Source: Rhyacophila brunnea
Taxonomy: Eukaryota > Arthropoda > Insecta > Trichoptera > Rhyacophilidae
Direction of reading: 5' to 3'
DNA: 64,000 nt
NCBI GenBank assembly: GCA_022495005.1
Contig: JAGYXB010000825.1
Span: 6,200,001 to 6,264,000, forward strand
Both the position numbers and the translations under genes were made by a program. Under the pieces are notes generated by a model. That model had not been told where the DNA came from and made no database searches. It saw only the letters and a program-made list of their open reading frames with translations. Positions 1-10,036 of this stretch are shown piece after piece. Position 1 is the first letter of the stretch; every line of letters starts with the position of its first letter.

Positions 1-184
1 AATATTGTATAGTTTTCCGATAACATTCACTTGATGGTAAAGTTATTAATGCAGTCAGGAGGGCCGGGCCGCTGTTAACCAACCTTATTTTTAATGTTTC
101 ATTTCGAGATTTCGTACATAACACACCACGCTGGCCAGACTGGTTTGGTGTGTGGTTTTTCTATCTAGGTGATACGCCTGAATA

Positions 185-560
185 ATGTCTTTAAAAGTGA
201 CCTCCCGCTCCTAGTGGTATGGAGAGGTGCATGCTGGGCATAACGTGAAAGGACAAAAAGAGGAATGAGTGGATAAGGGAACAGACAAAGGTTTGCCATG
301 TCATAGGGTTTACTGAGAACCTCAAATGGAAATGGGCTGGACACATAACTCGAAGAAAGGACAAATTTAGTTATTCAGTGGTATCCAAGAGGTACTAAAC
401 GTCCGCAAGGTAGACTTAGGGCCGCTGGATCAATGAAATGATAAAGTTCTGCGGAAGTACGTGGTAACGCAACACACAGGACCGAGAGAAGTAGAATCAG
501 CTTGGAGAGGCCTTCGTCCAGCAGCGGATAGATTCAGTTTGATGACGACTGAGATAATTA
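185..560 (+). pseudogene. RTE-type LINE 3' end, copy 1 (broken)
   Basis: Decayed 3' end of a non-LTR retrotransposon reverse-transcriptase gene. Pieces read ERCMLGIT, RNEWIREQTK and LKWKWAGH in shifting frames, followed by a GRPQGR-like tract and the EAFIQQWID-like end typical of RTE-clade polyproteins. The DNA closely matches 49,410-49,670. Stops and frameshifts interrupt it. A short TGATGA-like tail follows at about 540, as is common at RTE 3' ends. Only the 3' end is present, which fits 5' truncation during target-primed reverse transcription. Confidence 0.7.
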
Positions 561-814
561 AGGCTTGGAATACATCATCGTATGTTTTATCACAATTTTT
601 CACAGTTTAGTTTAATTTCAGAGTTAATGTTACATTTGAATAGATCTGCAGAGTTGGCAAATGAAGATCAATTTACCAGGCAGAAGATGCAAAAGAAAAT
701 TATGAAAGAATGTTACTCAAGCTTTGGATGGACATTAAATTTAATACATTTCTTTTGCAAAATAAGTGTGACCCCCGCCGAGAATATAACCTACACTTTC
801 TACATTGTTATTTT

Positions 815-930
815 TCGTGTCCGGAAATTTGTGCGTATGCAGTTGACCGTATCACGGATCTCTGTGAGTTATTATATTGGAAATAGATGGCCGTATAATA
901 TTGAGATCAAATTCATGTCTAAATAACGCA
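815..930 (+). repeat. Dispersed repeat H, partial copy
   Basis: Shares a stretch beginning CGTGTCCGGAAA and the string ATTCATGTCTAAATAA with copies at 13,763-14,090 (Rab33 intron 1) and 62,220-62,480. No coding potential or clear termini were found, so the class is unknown. Confidence 0.5.
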
Positions 931-1019
931 ATAAAAACCACCAGAATATAAAGAAAAGACAGAATAGATAGGTAAGTAAATTAGAAATAGGATATCATAT
1001 ATATTACTATCACATCGCA

Positions 1020-1250
1020 TACTCTTGTACAAGAGGTTGGTAAGCAGTTGAAATGGCAATGGACTGCATATGTTGCTCGGTGAGTAGACAACCGCTGGAC
1101 AAATACCGTTATACATTGGTACCCAAGGGGCACTAAATACCAACCCATAAAGTTCGGTAGATTTACGTGGCAGCAAAAAACTAGAGACCGAGAAGAGTGG
1201 AGGGAACAAGGAGAGGCCTTCATCCAGCAGCGGATCAAAGTTGGTGATAA
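1020..1250 (+). pseudogene. RTE-type LINE 3' end, copy 2 (degenerate)
   Basis: A more diverged copy of the RTE 3' end at 185-560 and 49,410-49,670. The order of landmarks is the same (KWQWT-like tract, RW, WYPRG-like, GRFTWQ, EAFIQQR), ending in a TGATAATGA-like tail. It is not translatable as one frame. Confidence 0.6.
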
Positions 1251-1389
1251 TGATATTTATATTGTAAAATACTGGTAGGTGCTCGTAAGTCTCAAATCGT
1301 ACCCATCATCAAATTAAAATGTTTTTATTGAATCAAATTGAAACATTACTGTGAAATGCTCCGCGAACGTGTCATTTTTTGATCTTAAT

Positions 1390-1490
1390 GCTATACGGCC
1401 ATGTCTTTCAGGTAAGAGAGCTCATGATAAACTGTGATACTGCAAAATGTAATACCTCAATGTATAGGTATGTAACTGTTATTTTTATAA
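1390..1490 (+). repeat. Possible fragment of repeat H
   Basis: The segment with AGAGCTCATG and AATGTAATAC resembles the 3' part of repeat H at 62,400-62,460 (AAAGCTCATGGCGAACTGTG, then AATGTAATACGTATAA). Similarity is short and imperfect. Confidence 0.35.
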
Positions 1491-1496
1491 TGTATC

Positions 1497-1749
1497 GTCG
1501 CTATACGATTGGTTTGTCGAATATCCGTTTTTGTCGAAATCGACCTTTGAATGCAGAATGATTTTTTGTATCTTAATGGACCAGAACCATCCTTTTCTTT
1601 AAATTGCTTTGTAATGAAAACAGCATTCATATGCTGTAAAACAACAATTTAAATACCTTCATGTATTTAAATATAGGATAATCAAATTTGTTTTTCGTCT
1701 CCTGAACATTTGACATTTGGTCTATTCGACAAACCGATCCTACAGCGAC
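1497..1749. mobile_element. MITE family B, copy 1
   Basis: A 253-bp non-coding element with imperfect 27-bp terminal inverted repeats, starting GTCGCTATACGATTGG and ending with the reverse complement GTCGCTGTAGGATCGG. An equally long copy lies at 37,511-37,763 with few differences along its length. The superfamily is not clear because no convincing target duplication is visible. Confidence 0.75.
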
Positions 1750-2526
1750 AGTATGTTAAACTGCCAGCTAATTTTTACTGGGTGGACACTTGTAGGCCAG
1801 CTAGTTTTGGAATAAAATAAATTCCTTAAAAAATATGAAATATGAACAGAATGACAAATATTCGTGAAAACTTACCAAATCAACATGTTTCTCGAGGTTA
1901 TCGTGAATATTTTCACACTTAAATGATAAATATTGTTTAGAAAATATACACAAACAGTTTATTCAGAAGTTACAACGTTTACAAGACCGCATGAGTTAAC
2001 TCGTCCATGGCCTGACGTGACTTACATGCTTTGATGATAACTCGGTTCTGGCAGTGATCAGGTTGAAAAAAAAAAAAAAAAACAAAGGCTTGTAATATTT
2101 ATTAAAAAATTAATATTCTGTAATCTCAATACAAACTTATGAATTTCAAAAATGAATACAATAACAAATGAGACCATTTTATAGCTGCGAATCTGTCAAT
2201 ACTAGATGACAGTTCACTAAAAGCATTTTTATTCATTCATTGCGTTTACATAATATGGCGAAAAATAAGAAATTAACATTACCTTAAAAGTATATTTGTA
2301 CATAAACTTGATAATCTTAATAGTAAAAATAAGTAATGTATTTGCGATACATTTAACTCTATATAAAAATTATTAAAATTGGACTGCGTTATGCAGTTAT
2401 ATTCTATATAACATTACAACAGGCCAGGAGGCCCAATGACAGTAGTGTATTTAGTAATAGAAGTGAAACAGTCACTAACTACTTTTACTTAACTACTACT
2501 TTGAGAAGAATCGCGTAAATATATTG
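1750..2526. other. No gene seen; AT-rich spacer
   Basis: No recognisable protein or RNA gene. The only landmark is an A-rich tract near 2,066-2,083. The following spacer at 2,601-2,975 is likewise featureless. Confidence 0.5.
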
Positions 2527-2600
2527 TAACCTCACCGGGATCGAACCCAGAACCCCCAAATGAAAGGCCAGCACCTAACCACGAGGATGATAGATGCTAT
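2527..2600 (-). repeat. tRNA-like SINE head
   Basis: On the minus strand this reads like the 5' head of a tRNA-derived SINE. TCCTCGTGGTTAGGTGCTGG resembles an A box, and about 35 bases later GGTTCGATCCCGG is a near-perfect B box. The CCTCG/CGAGG-type ends do not form a full cloverleaf that I can fold by eye, so a functional tRNA is unlikely. No poly-A or 3' tail could be delimited. Confidence 0.55.
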
Positions 2601-2975
2601 AATCATACCATGTTGAAAATACGATTCGTAAACACACATCTTTAAAATCCTATAAATTGTATTTTGTTTTTGAAACTGTCCCAGTGTATTAATTGTCCTT
2701 CACCTACTTTCATTAATGTTTCGGGGTCGTTGCAGAGACCATTCTCAAGGAATGTGGTAAAAAATCTTAGTACATACTTGACGGCAAAATACACTAGAAT
2801 GTCAACAATATGAATATGAACATCATGGTTTATAGCTTTTTCAGTAAAATCTAAATGTCCTATCTGGAATCTCTGGTGTTAACCTTTAAATATATGATGT
2901 TGTCTTTACAACAAAATATATTTTTTGTGTGAATGAAATTGTATTTAAAAGTTTGCAGTTACCTGGAGTAGACAG

Positions 2976-3540
2976 CAGTGGCGAAGGGTGGAGGTAGGCT
3001 GTTAATATCCGATATAAATAGTGCATACTGAACTTTGTCAATTATATCACTGAACTAAGACTACAATTCACAGATGGTGTTGGTTAGTTTTTAAAATTCA
3101 ATTATACCCTGCGAAAACCAAGCCATAATAGAACATATTGAAAAAATACTCGTCTATAAAATATTAATAATTATGACATTAAATCATACATAATTTTGGA
3201 TATTTTATAGATATAATAATATTTCTATATATTATGGCTTGATTTAAGCAGGGCTTAACGAATTTTAAAAAACTGACCAACATGTGTAATATATATTCTT
3301 AATTCAACGAAAACAAATGAGCATGAATGAAAAAGTGTGCACCATTTTGTCGGATTGCCCAAAGCCTACCAAAACTATTATGGTTTGGTTAGGCAGGGAT
3401 TAATTGATTTTTTTAAATTGAGCAACTCCATCTGTACATTGTAGTCTTAGTTCAATAAAAACAAATACGTATGACTGACAAAGTTTAATGTGCACTATTT
3501 ATGTCAAATCGTAACAGCCTACCTCCACCCTTCGCCACTA
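2976..3540. mobile_element. hAT-type MITE family A, copy 1
   Basis: A 565-bp foldback element that starts CAGTGGCGAAGGGTGGAGG and ends with its inverted copy (last base A instead of G). Internal segments are also inverted repeats of each other: the string around AAAACCAAGCCATAATAG recurs inverted near 3,232-3,250. Sister copies lie at 22,050, 37,328 and 41,979. The flanking 8 bp do not match here, but they do for the copies at 22,050 and 41,979, which identifies hAT-type transposition. Confidence 0.85.
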
Positions 3541-4018
3541 CAATGAGGAATATTCTCTATAAGCCAACTCAAATATTTTTTGATATGTGCATCTTTTGCA
3601 CTTTACTACATTATACCAGCTGCCTTCATAGTCCAATGAGGCAATAGCCTCTCGGCTCTGGGCTCACAATATATTTATAGGATTTTCTCAAAGCTTCAAT
3701 TATTACATTGTTGTTGTTATTTCTACTATTGCTACATTATACTTGATAATGGCCTCTGAAATGAGCGTGAAACGCCGAAGGAAGAATTCATTGTGATAAC
3801 TTAAAAACGAAATGCAATAACATGCAACCCTGAAAGTTTTAAGCAATATATTTAAAATTCATTTAATTGGCACATCTACACATTTAGTGTAATTAATACA
3901 AAACACATAAATTCGATTATATAAAGATAAACATTTATTTACTTGTTCTAATTTATTACTAAGGTAAGTTTTAATTCTGAAGCTTTAATTCAAACGATTT
4001 TGATTAATAAATAATTAT
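3541..4018. other. No gene seen
   Basis: AT-rich spacer between two MITEs. I see no coding potential or structured RNA. Confidence 0.45.
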
Positions 4019-4416
4019 GATGGCTCCCACAAGGGGGGGCTGACAGAGCCTTAGGGGCTCGGGCTCAGCCCGTGCCCGGCGTGGGGGGTTCACCAGATAA
4101 ATGAGATAAACACACATCTTAAATTTGCTCTAATAGTAAAAAAGACACCTGCGGTGCAACTTTGCATCGGAGTTAGCACCATTTAAAAATATATGATTGT
4201 GCGATGCAATTTTTGGTTGATGCGTATTGATACTCGACAACTCCATAATTCGTTGTGTTAAAAAATCGCTAAAAATATACTGAATTTTATTTGACCTCGA
4301 ACACCATTTGGAAAACACCACTGTAGAGCGTCAGATCGCCTTTAACCTTAGCGATAGGTAGGGGAACCTGCCAAAAATCCTGGCCTAGGGGCCTGCTTCA
4401 GGATGTGGGGGCCATG
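4019..4416. mobile_element. MITE family G, copy 1
   Basis: GC-rich ends in inverted orientation (GATGGCTCCCACA at left, TGTGGGGGCCATGA at right) flank an AT-rich core. Other copies are 52,969-53,326 and the 3' part at 63,386-63,524. All share TTAGCGATAGGTAGGGG and TTCAGGATGTGGGGGCCATG near the right end. No coding sequence and no clear target duplication. Confidence 0.7.
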
Positions 4417-4528
4417 ACATACATATATATATATGTAATAATATATACACGCTTACCTCTATACTATGTGGTAAGGTAATATTTAGTAATGCTTCTTTTC
4501 AACCTCTTTGGGTTATTTGTACATAACA

Positions 4529-5180
4529 TTTCGACTGTGTTTAGGAAAAAGGGTGTAACCCTCGATTTTTCGAAAAGTGCTTTTATTAGATATTAACAAT
4601 GTATACAACTAAATACACATCCTATAAAAAGGAAGTAAGCCGCAAATGCCGAATTATTATCTAAATTCTGGTTTTAATTGAGATTAATTAAGTTTTAATT
4701 TAAGGAAAAAAGCATTTACCCTCAATTTTAATGATTTTTCTTTAATAACTTCTTTAATTATTATTAGATCGAAAATATCGTCTCTGTTCTGGCAGAACAC
4801 ACTAACTGGAGAATACTAGTTTTGAGTACTTAGACTTTGAAGTTGTTAAAATGTTTGAAATAATGGTCTATCATGTGAGTTTATTAAGTAATTGTAAAAA
4901 GGATGACTTTAAAATAAAGACTGTTTATTTATTAAGAAGGTTTCCAGACGGTAAAGTTTGAAATAAGGAACATTTTGGTACTAACTCAATATTTCGGTTT
5001 TTCGAATTAGAGTCTTCTGCCAGAACAGTGACGATATATTACACCAAATCATCATGCACCCAATGTCTGTGCCTATTTTTTAAAAAATATTAAACTAAAA
5101 TCATTCAAAAAACATTTTTTGCCCCTCCTGTAAAATTTGTTCTGTGAGAGTTACGCCCCTTTTACTAAACATGGTCGAAC
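4529..5180. mobile_element. Putative inverted-repeat element L
   Basis: About 650 bp bounded by inverted repeats of roughly 30 bp: TTCGACTGTGTTTAGGAAAA at left, and at right a sequence whose complement reads TTCGACCATGTTTAGTAAAA. A second, inner inverted pair is centred on CTGTTCTGGCAGAACA (about 4,783) and CTGCCAGAACAG (about 5,018). Only one copy is in the window. It probably is a MITE 3' of Rab33. Confidence 0.55.
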
Positions 5181-5415
5181 TTACAATGTGGAGAAAATCA
5201 GTCCAATAACAAATTTCTTATAAATTTTCTTAAAATCCCATTAATTTTCATATTAACTTTCATATCACGTCATAGAGTCACTAAAACTCACATTCGATAA
5301 TAATGTATTTGTTTAAAAAAAAAACTGTAAAAATTGCGTAAAATACAAAATATTTAATCGTTTCCCAGAACAGACTTTTGTTAGTATGCAAAAAAAAAAT
5401 ATTGGTAGGTGTAAT

Positions 5416-5781
5416 CCATTGATATACTACTGAATGAATCATATGCTTCTTAAAATGACGCCCGATTTTCAGCGAGTCGGCCTTTGTTAAAACTTACTGG
5501 TAAGCCCGATCTAGCTTGCATCTTACTCTAACTAATAGTCAGCGCATGACGACTTGCTCTGTCTGCTTTGCGTTGCAGCACCCTTAGGTTCACTATTCCA
5601 AGAACGCAAATTTAGTTTTACAGCCAGGGCAATACGGGTGAAATTCGGGAATCCATGTTAACGGTCTTAACGCATTATACCTACAAGGAAATATTATAAG
5701 ACGATATTCGTTATATCTTTTGTGGTACGTTTATAAAATGACACTTGTATGGGAACTGCTCATCTAGTAGTATATCAATGG
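5416..5781. mobile_element. Putative MITE M with TGTAAT flanks
   Basis: A 366-bp segment bounded by inverted repeats CCATTGATATACTACT and AGTAGTATATCAATGG, flanked on both sides by TGTAAT (5,410-5,415 and 5,782-5,787), a likely 6-bp target duplication. No coding sequence. Only one copy in the window. Confidence 0.6.
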
Positions 5782-7013
5782 TGTAATCTGTCATTTCAAA
5801 GTTTGTTTGAAAATTAGTACAGTATTCCCATAGATCATTTTTTCGCCTCTTTGCTATATGTTTATATTTTTAAGAATATAGAGGGCATTCTCGCAAGAGT
5901 GTAGCTAGAATAAAATTTTAGGTAAGACATCAGAAATTTGAAATAGGAAACCATTTACAAAAGGTGGGATATTATTGGATGTTGGCTATTTTTATGCTAG
6001 GACAATCATCGCCCCTCTGTGTCCCCTATGCTATGGGCTTGCATTTTCGGTATCGTTACAGCGTTCAAATCACACAATTTCTCTAATAAAATATTGTTTA
6101 TTTCGAAAACCATATTTTTAAGAATTACATACATTAAGTTAGGTTATAAAAAAATAATTATTATTCTGTAAGAGTAATAATTCTGTAAAATTGATAGAAA
6201 TTTCAAAATAAATGGCAATGATTGATTATCTGTGATGAAGCAATGAAAATTACAGATATGAATAATTTAATTTATATGATGGCATTTTTCACTTATGATT
6301 ATTTATCACTTGTTTCATTCTCTTCCAAGAACGTTATCAAATGAATGATTCTATCACTCATTCCATATTAAACACAATAAATGCAGGAATTTTTTTCACA
6401 GCCAGTAAACATGATAATTAATATTATATTGTTTACACTTAATGTTGCAAGTGATAATATTATTTGTATAATATAATCCAGTATAAATGTTTGAGGCGAC
6501 AGCCCATTCATAGGTAGCAAAAAACTTGGAAGACCTGATCAATAATTGAACATTAATTTTGATATACTTATGTAGTTCACCATTGTATGCATGTAGTATC
6601 AATGAAACCAATATCAAGATAAATCTAAAAACATTTTCCTAATGCTGCAAATTAAAAAATATATATCTAATAAACAGTCAAAACACAATGTTATTACAGC
6701 TTTATTGGAAAACCAATAATAAGCATTTCAAATAATACAACCTGTGAAAGTCTACAAACTTTCAAAGTTTAATTTTGGCAAATTTTAAGCGTGCATTTCT
6801 ATATTTTACAGCACTTACGTATAAAACCATTTTATTTAATTGTCATTGAAATAAATAATGGTAATTAAATACAAATAAAGCCTGAGAAGTCAACAAGATA
6901 TTAATTTCTCAAAAATAAGAGCAAAATCATTTGAATTGAAAAATAATCACTAGGATCTCATTTAATACAGACTTGCGGAATAGCCTGCTTTGATAGATTA
7001 GATTATCTTCACA
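5782..7013 (-). other. Rab33 3' flank and probable 3' UTR
   Basis: AT-rich sequence downstream of the Rab33 stop codon. On the minus strand AATAAA hexamers occur at 6,831-6,836 and 6,701-6,706, plausible polyadenylation signals giving a 3' UTR of about 200-320 bases. No other gene is recognised here. Confidence 0.45.
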
Positions 7014-7214
7014 TCAAAGACAACCGCAGACGTCTGTGGAGGTGGTCACAGAATTACTCCGTTTCGTAGAGAGCCTGAAGACTTTCTTCTCGGGAGGTTG
7101 GTCGATGGACGGCACGCGGAAGGGTCGCTGGTTGTGGAGCTTATGAGCCAGTGTCATGAAGATGGCGTCTACCGTTTCAATTTCAGAGTCTAGCTGCGCT
7201 GATGTCTCAAATAA
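7014..7214 (-). CDS. Rab33: Rab33-type GTPase, exon 4 (C-terminus)
   Basis: Last 66 codons plus a TGA stop. The exon opens after an acceptor reading TTTAAG with LFETSAQ and contains AIFMTLAHKL, a segment strongly characteristic of Rab33B. It ends in CGCL, a cysteine pair suitable for geranylgeranylation and membrane anchoring. The G5 motif that normally reads SAK reads SAQ here. The reading frame joins exon 3 in phase 0. The hypervariable tail (about 40 residues, rich in S, T, P and basic residues) is normal for Rabs. Confidence 0.93.
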   Translation of the reverse strand, partial: LFETSAQLDSEIETVDAIFMTLAHKLHNQRPFRVPSIDQPPEKKVFRLSTKRSNSVTTSTDVCGCL

Positions 7215-7897
7215 CTTAAACAAAATGCATAAATTAATACATACGTACAATAAAATGTTACAAAAAATAAACCACAAACAAAACAAAAGCATCTCTTAAA
7301 ACTAAAGTGAACGACAACTTTGCATTTCAGTTCTCATGATAAATCTATAAAGTTGTATGTACTGTCGAACAAGAATTTCTTGTCCATGTGTTAAAACTAT
7401 AAACTAACAATCCCCTCCAGTAAAGCTAATCGGACTTCCATTTTCAAATGAGGGATGCCCCCAAATTTATCATTTCATTTTATGCGCCAGTGATGAATGG
7501 ATTTATCAATTTCCATAATTTGAAGCTTTTTATAATAAAAATATGTCTAAAATGATCAAGAGTGATGTTAAAATTATTATTAGTAAATTTTTGGTTTATT
7601 GCGAAGAAGAAGAAGAGGAGTCGCATCTGAAAAGAGACCCGATACATTATGTAAACACGCGTTGCCACCATGACAGGTACGTCACTGAGACGTCTTCTAT
7701 ATGTGACTACAGTGACTTCCTGTTATCGCCGATTTCTTGTTGTCGGACAATAGTCACCAATCTGTGAACAGTTTTTCGCATTTAACGATTACTTGAGTCA
7801 TGATAAAGCTTGCAATATTAAAATACAGTAATTTAATACGAAACTACATCTTTGAAATTTTTTCACTGACAGAAAAGATGATGGTGAATGAGTCATA

Positions 7898-9205
7898 TAC
7901 GAGGGTGGGTCAATAATTCCTTAGAAAAAAGCATTAAAACAGTTTTTATTTTTGTATTTTTTTTTTATTTCTCAACATAATCTCCTTGGAGCTCAATACA
8001 CTTGGTTAGACGTTTCTCAATTTTTTTTAAACCGTCAGAAAAATAAGTTTTCGGAAGGTCCTCAAAATAAGCATTTGTCCGATCGATGACTTCTTCATTT
8101 GAAAAAAAACGTTGTCCACTTAGCCATTTTTTTAAGTTTGGGAAAAGGAAAAAGTCACTGGGGGCTAAATCTGGCGAATACGGTGGGTGGTCGACCAATT
8201 CGAACTTCAATTCTTCAATTTTAGCCATTGATCATAAACATGTGTGAACACGGGCATTGTCCTGATGAAAGAGGATTTTTTTCCTGTTTAAATGAGGCCG
8301 TTTTTCTTCAATTTTGTTTTTTAGCTGGTCCAATAAAGATGCATAATAATCCCCTGTTATTGTTTTTCCTTTTTCCAAATAGTCAACGAAAATAATTTCA
8401 CGTGCATCCCAAAATACAGTAGCCATAACCTTACCAGCTGATTTTACGGTTTTCGCCTTCTTTGGACATGGTTTGCCTTTTGCAATCCACTGCTTTGACT
8501 GTTCTTTCGTCTCGGGAGTATAGTGGTGTATCCATGTTTCATCTACAGTCACAAAGCGACGAAAAAATTCATCCGGATTGCGTTGCATGAGCGACAACAG
8601 GGCTTTAGAGGCCACCACCCTATTGCGTTTATTGTCGACTGTGAGCAAACGCGGCACCCATCTTGCAGAAATTTTTTTCATGCCCAATTTGTCATGTAAA
8701 ATAGAAATGGCGCTACCTTTTGAGATCCCTGTAACCTCAATTATCTCACTCAACTTTAATCTTCGGTCACTTAACACCATATCGTGGATTTTATTGATCA
8801 TTTCTGGTGTAGTCACCTCTACAGGACGTCCTGAGCGTGGTTCATCCTTTGTTGATGTACGACCACGTTTAAATTCATTTAACCAGTTATAAATAGTTGC
8901 AAGTGAAGGAGCAGATATGCCGTGAACTAAATCCAACTCATTTTTATTTCCTTTGCTGTTAACCCTTTTATATTAAAATGTTTAATAACAGCTCTAAACT
9001 CAATTTTCTCCATTTTCCATTTTTCCATTTTCCACAAAGCAAATTTTTTTTTTAAATGTACGAGAAACACACAACAACCCGACCAATCTGATTGAAACTT
9101 CGCAGCATACTGAATCGGTAATGCCGCTGCATGAAAACAAACCGCTTACAGTACTAGTCGCGCCACCTGTCGGCTTTTCTAAGGACTTATTGACCCACCC
9201 TCGTA
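7898..9205 (-). mobile_element. mariner transposon in Rab33 intron 3
   Basis: A nearly complete mariner of about 1.3 kb flanked by TA (7,898-7,899 and 9,204-9,205), the usual target duplication of Tc1/mariner elements. The terminal inverted repeats start CGAGGGTGGGTCAATAA on both ends and differ at one position over 25 bp, which suggests a fairly young insertion. It lies antisense to the plus strand and so in the same orientation as Rab33, within its intron, and does not touch an exon. Confidence 0.93.
7965..9013 (-). pseudogene. mariner transposase, two disabling mutations
   Basis: DD34D transposase that would cut and rejoin the element at TA sites. The N-terminal helix-turn-helix region includes SAPSLATIYNWLNEFKRGR. 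The catalytic landmarks are VTVDETWIHHY, LFHQDNARVHT and YSPDLAPSDFF, with exactly 34 residues between the second and third aspartates. The start ATG at 9,013 is followed by a one-base loss in an A run near 8,940-8,946, which shifts the frame. A TGA stop at 8,232-8,234 then breaks the frame inside the DD34D spacing, and the frame continues correctly after it. The protein is therefore not made intact, although most of the gene is preserved. Confidence 0.92.
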
Positions 9206-9731
9206 TATACATATATTTTATTTTTTTTATTTATGTAATAATATGTATCAACTTAAAATATCAGACTAGATAAGAGTTATTCCACAATTTGAATGTAGCT
9301 TTCGGAATTGATATCAGATAAGTAATTAGTATGCAGAATATCACATTTTATTTTTCAATACTGCACAGGTTTTCAAACTTTTTCGTCTCGCGACACCCTT
9401 CGTGTCAAAATAATTTTCACGCCACTGTTTTTTCACACAAGTTTTATTAGAATTTTACTGTACATTTTGAATATCATTGGGTTAGTGCACAAATGTATGT
9501 TTTGGGAAAATCTACTGAATGCATAATTTGAATACAACTGCAACACTAATAATTATTATTAGTGATAATTCCCATGAATCGTAAACGGATCAACATTTTT
9601 TCTACGATTTTTTCTAATGTCAGTTTCTGAGGTTTTTCAAAACAATATTATAATATTTCTGATTATTTATTTACTCATTTTGTCTAGAACAAAACTCACA
9701 TTGGGTATTGGAAAAAAAAGCTGATACTTAC

Positions 9732-9881
9732 AGGCATGCCGTGATGATCAGCTAGCCGCTGGGCAGTGCAGGTTTTGACTACTTTATTGTTGACCCGGTC
9801 ACACTGCGTGCCGACTAACACCCGAGGGATATCGCTGTCCATACCTTGGGCGGCGCACTCCGCGACCCAGCCTTCAACTGA
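9732..9881 (-). CDS. Rab33: Rab33-type GTPase, exon 3 (G4 region)
   Basis: 50 codons between an acceptor (TTTTCATCTAG) and a strong donor (GTAAGT), phase 0 on both sides. It begins SVEGWVAEC and includes DIPRVLVGTQCD, then QRLADHHGMP, aligning with the DIPRILVGNKCD and KFADTHSMP segments of vertebrate Rab33B. The canonical G4 motif NKxD, which selects guanine, reads TQCD here. The exon is clearly richer in GC than the surrounding intron, as expected for coding sequence. Confidence 0.92.
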
Positions 9882-10036
9882 CTAGATGAAAACGGAGCAA
9901 AATTGTCAACAATATTCTGTTAATTAACTATTTCTTTTATTCAACGAATAATTCACAAGATTTAAGAATGTACCATTCTAATTATTGAACATACATAATT
10001 GAATAATTGAATGAACACGTTGATTATTATAAATTA

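Noticed and set aside
7480..7767. Overlapping open frames in Rab33 intron 3
   Set aside because: Located inside the intron between confirmed exons, with no family similarity.
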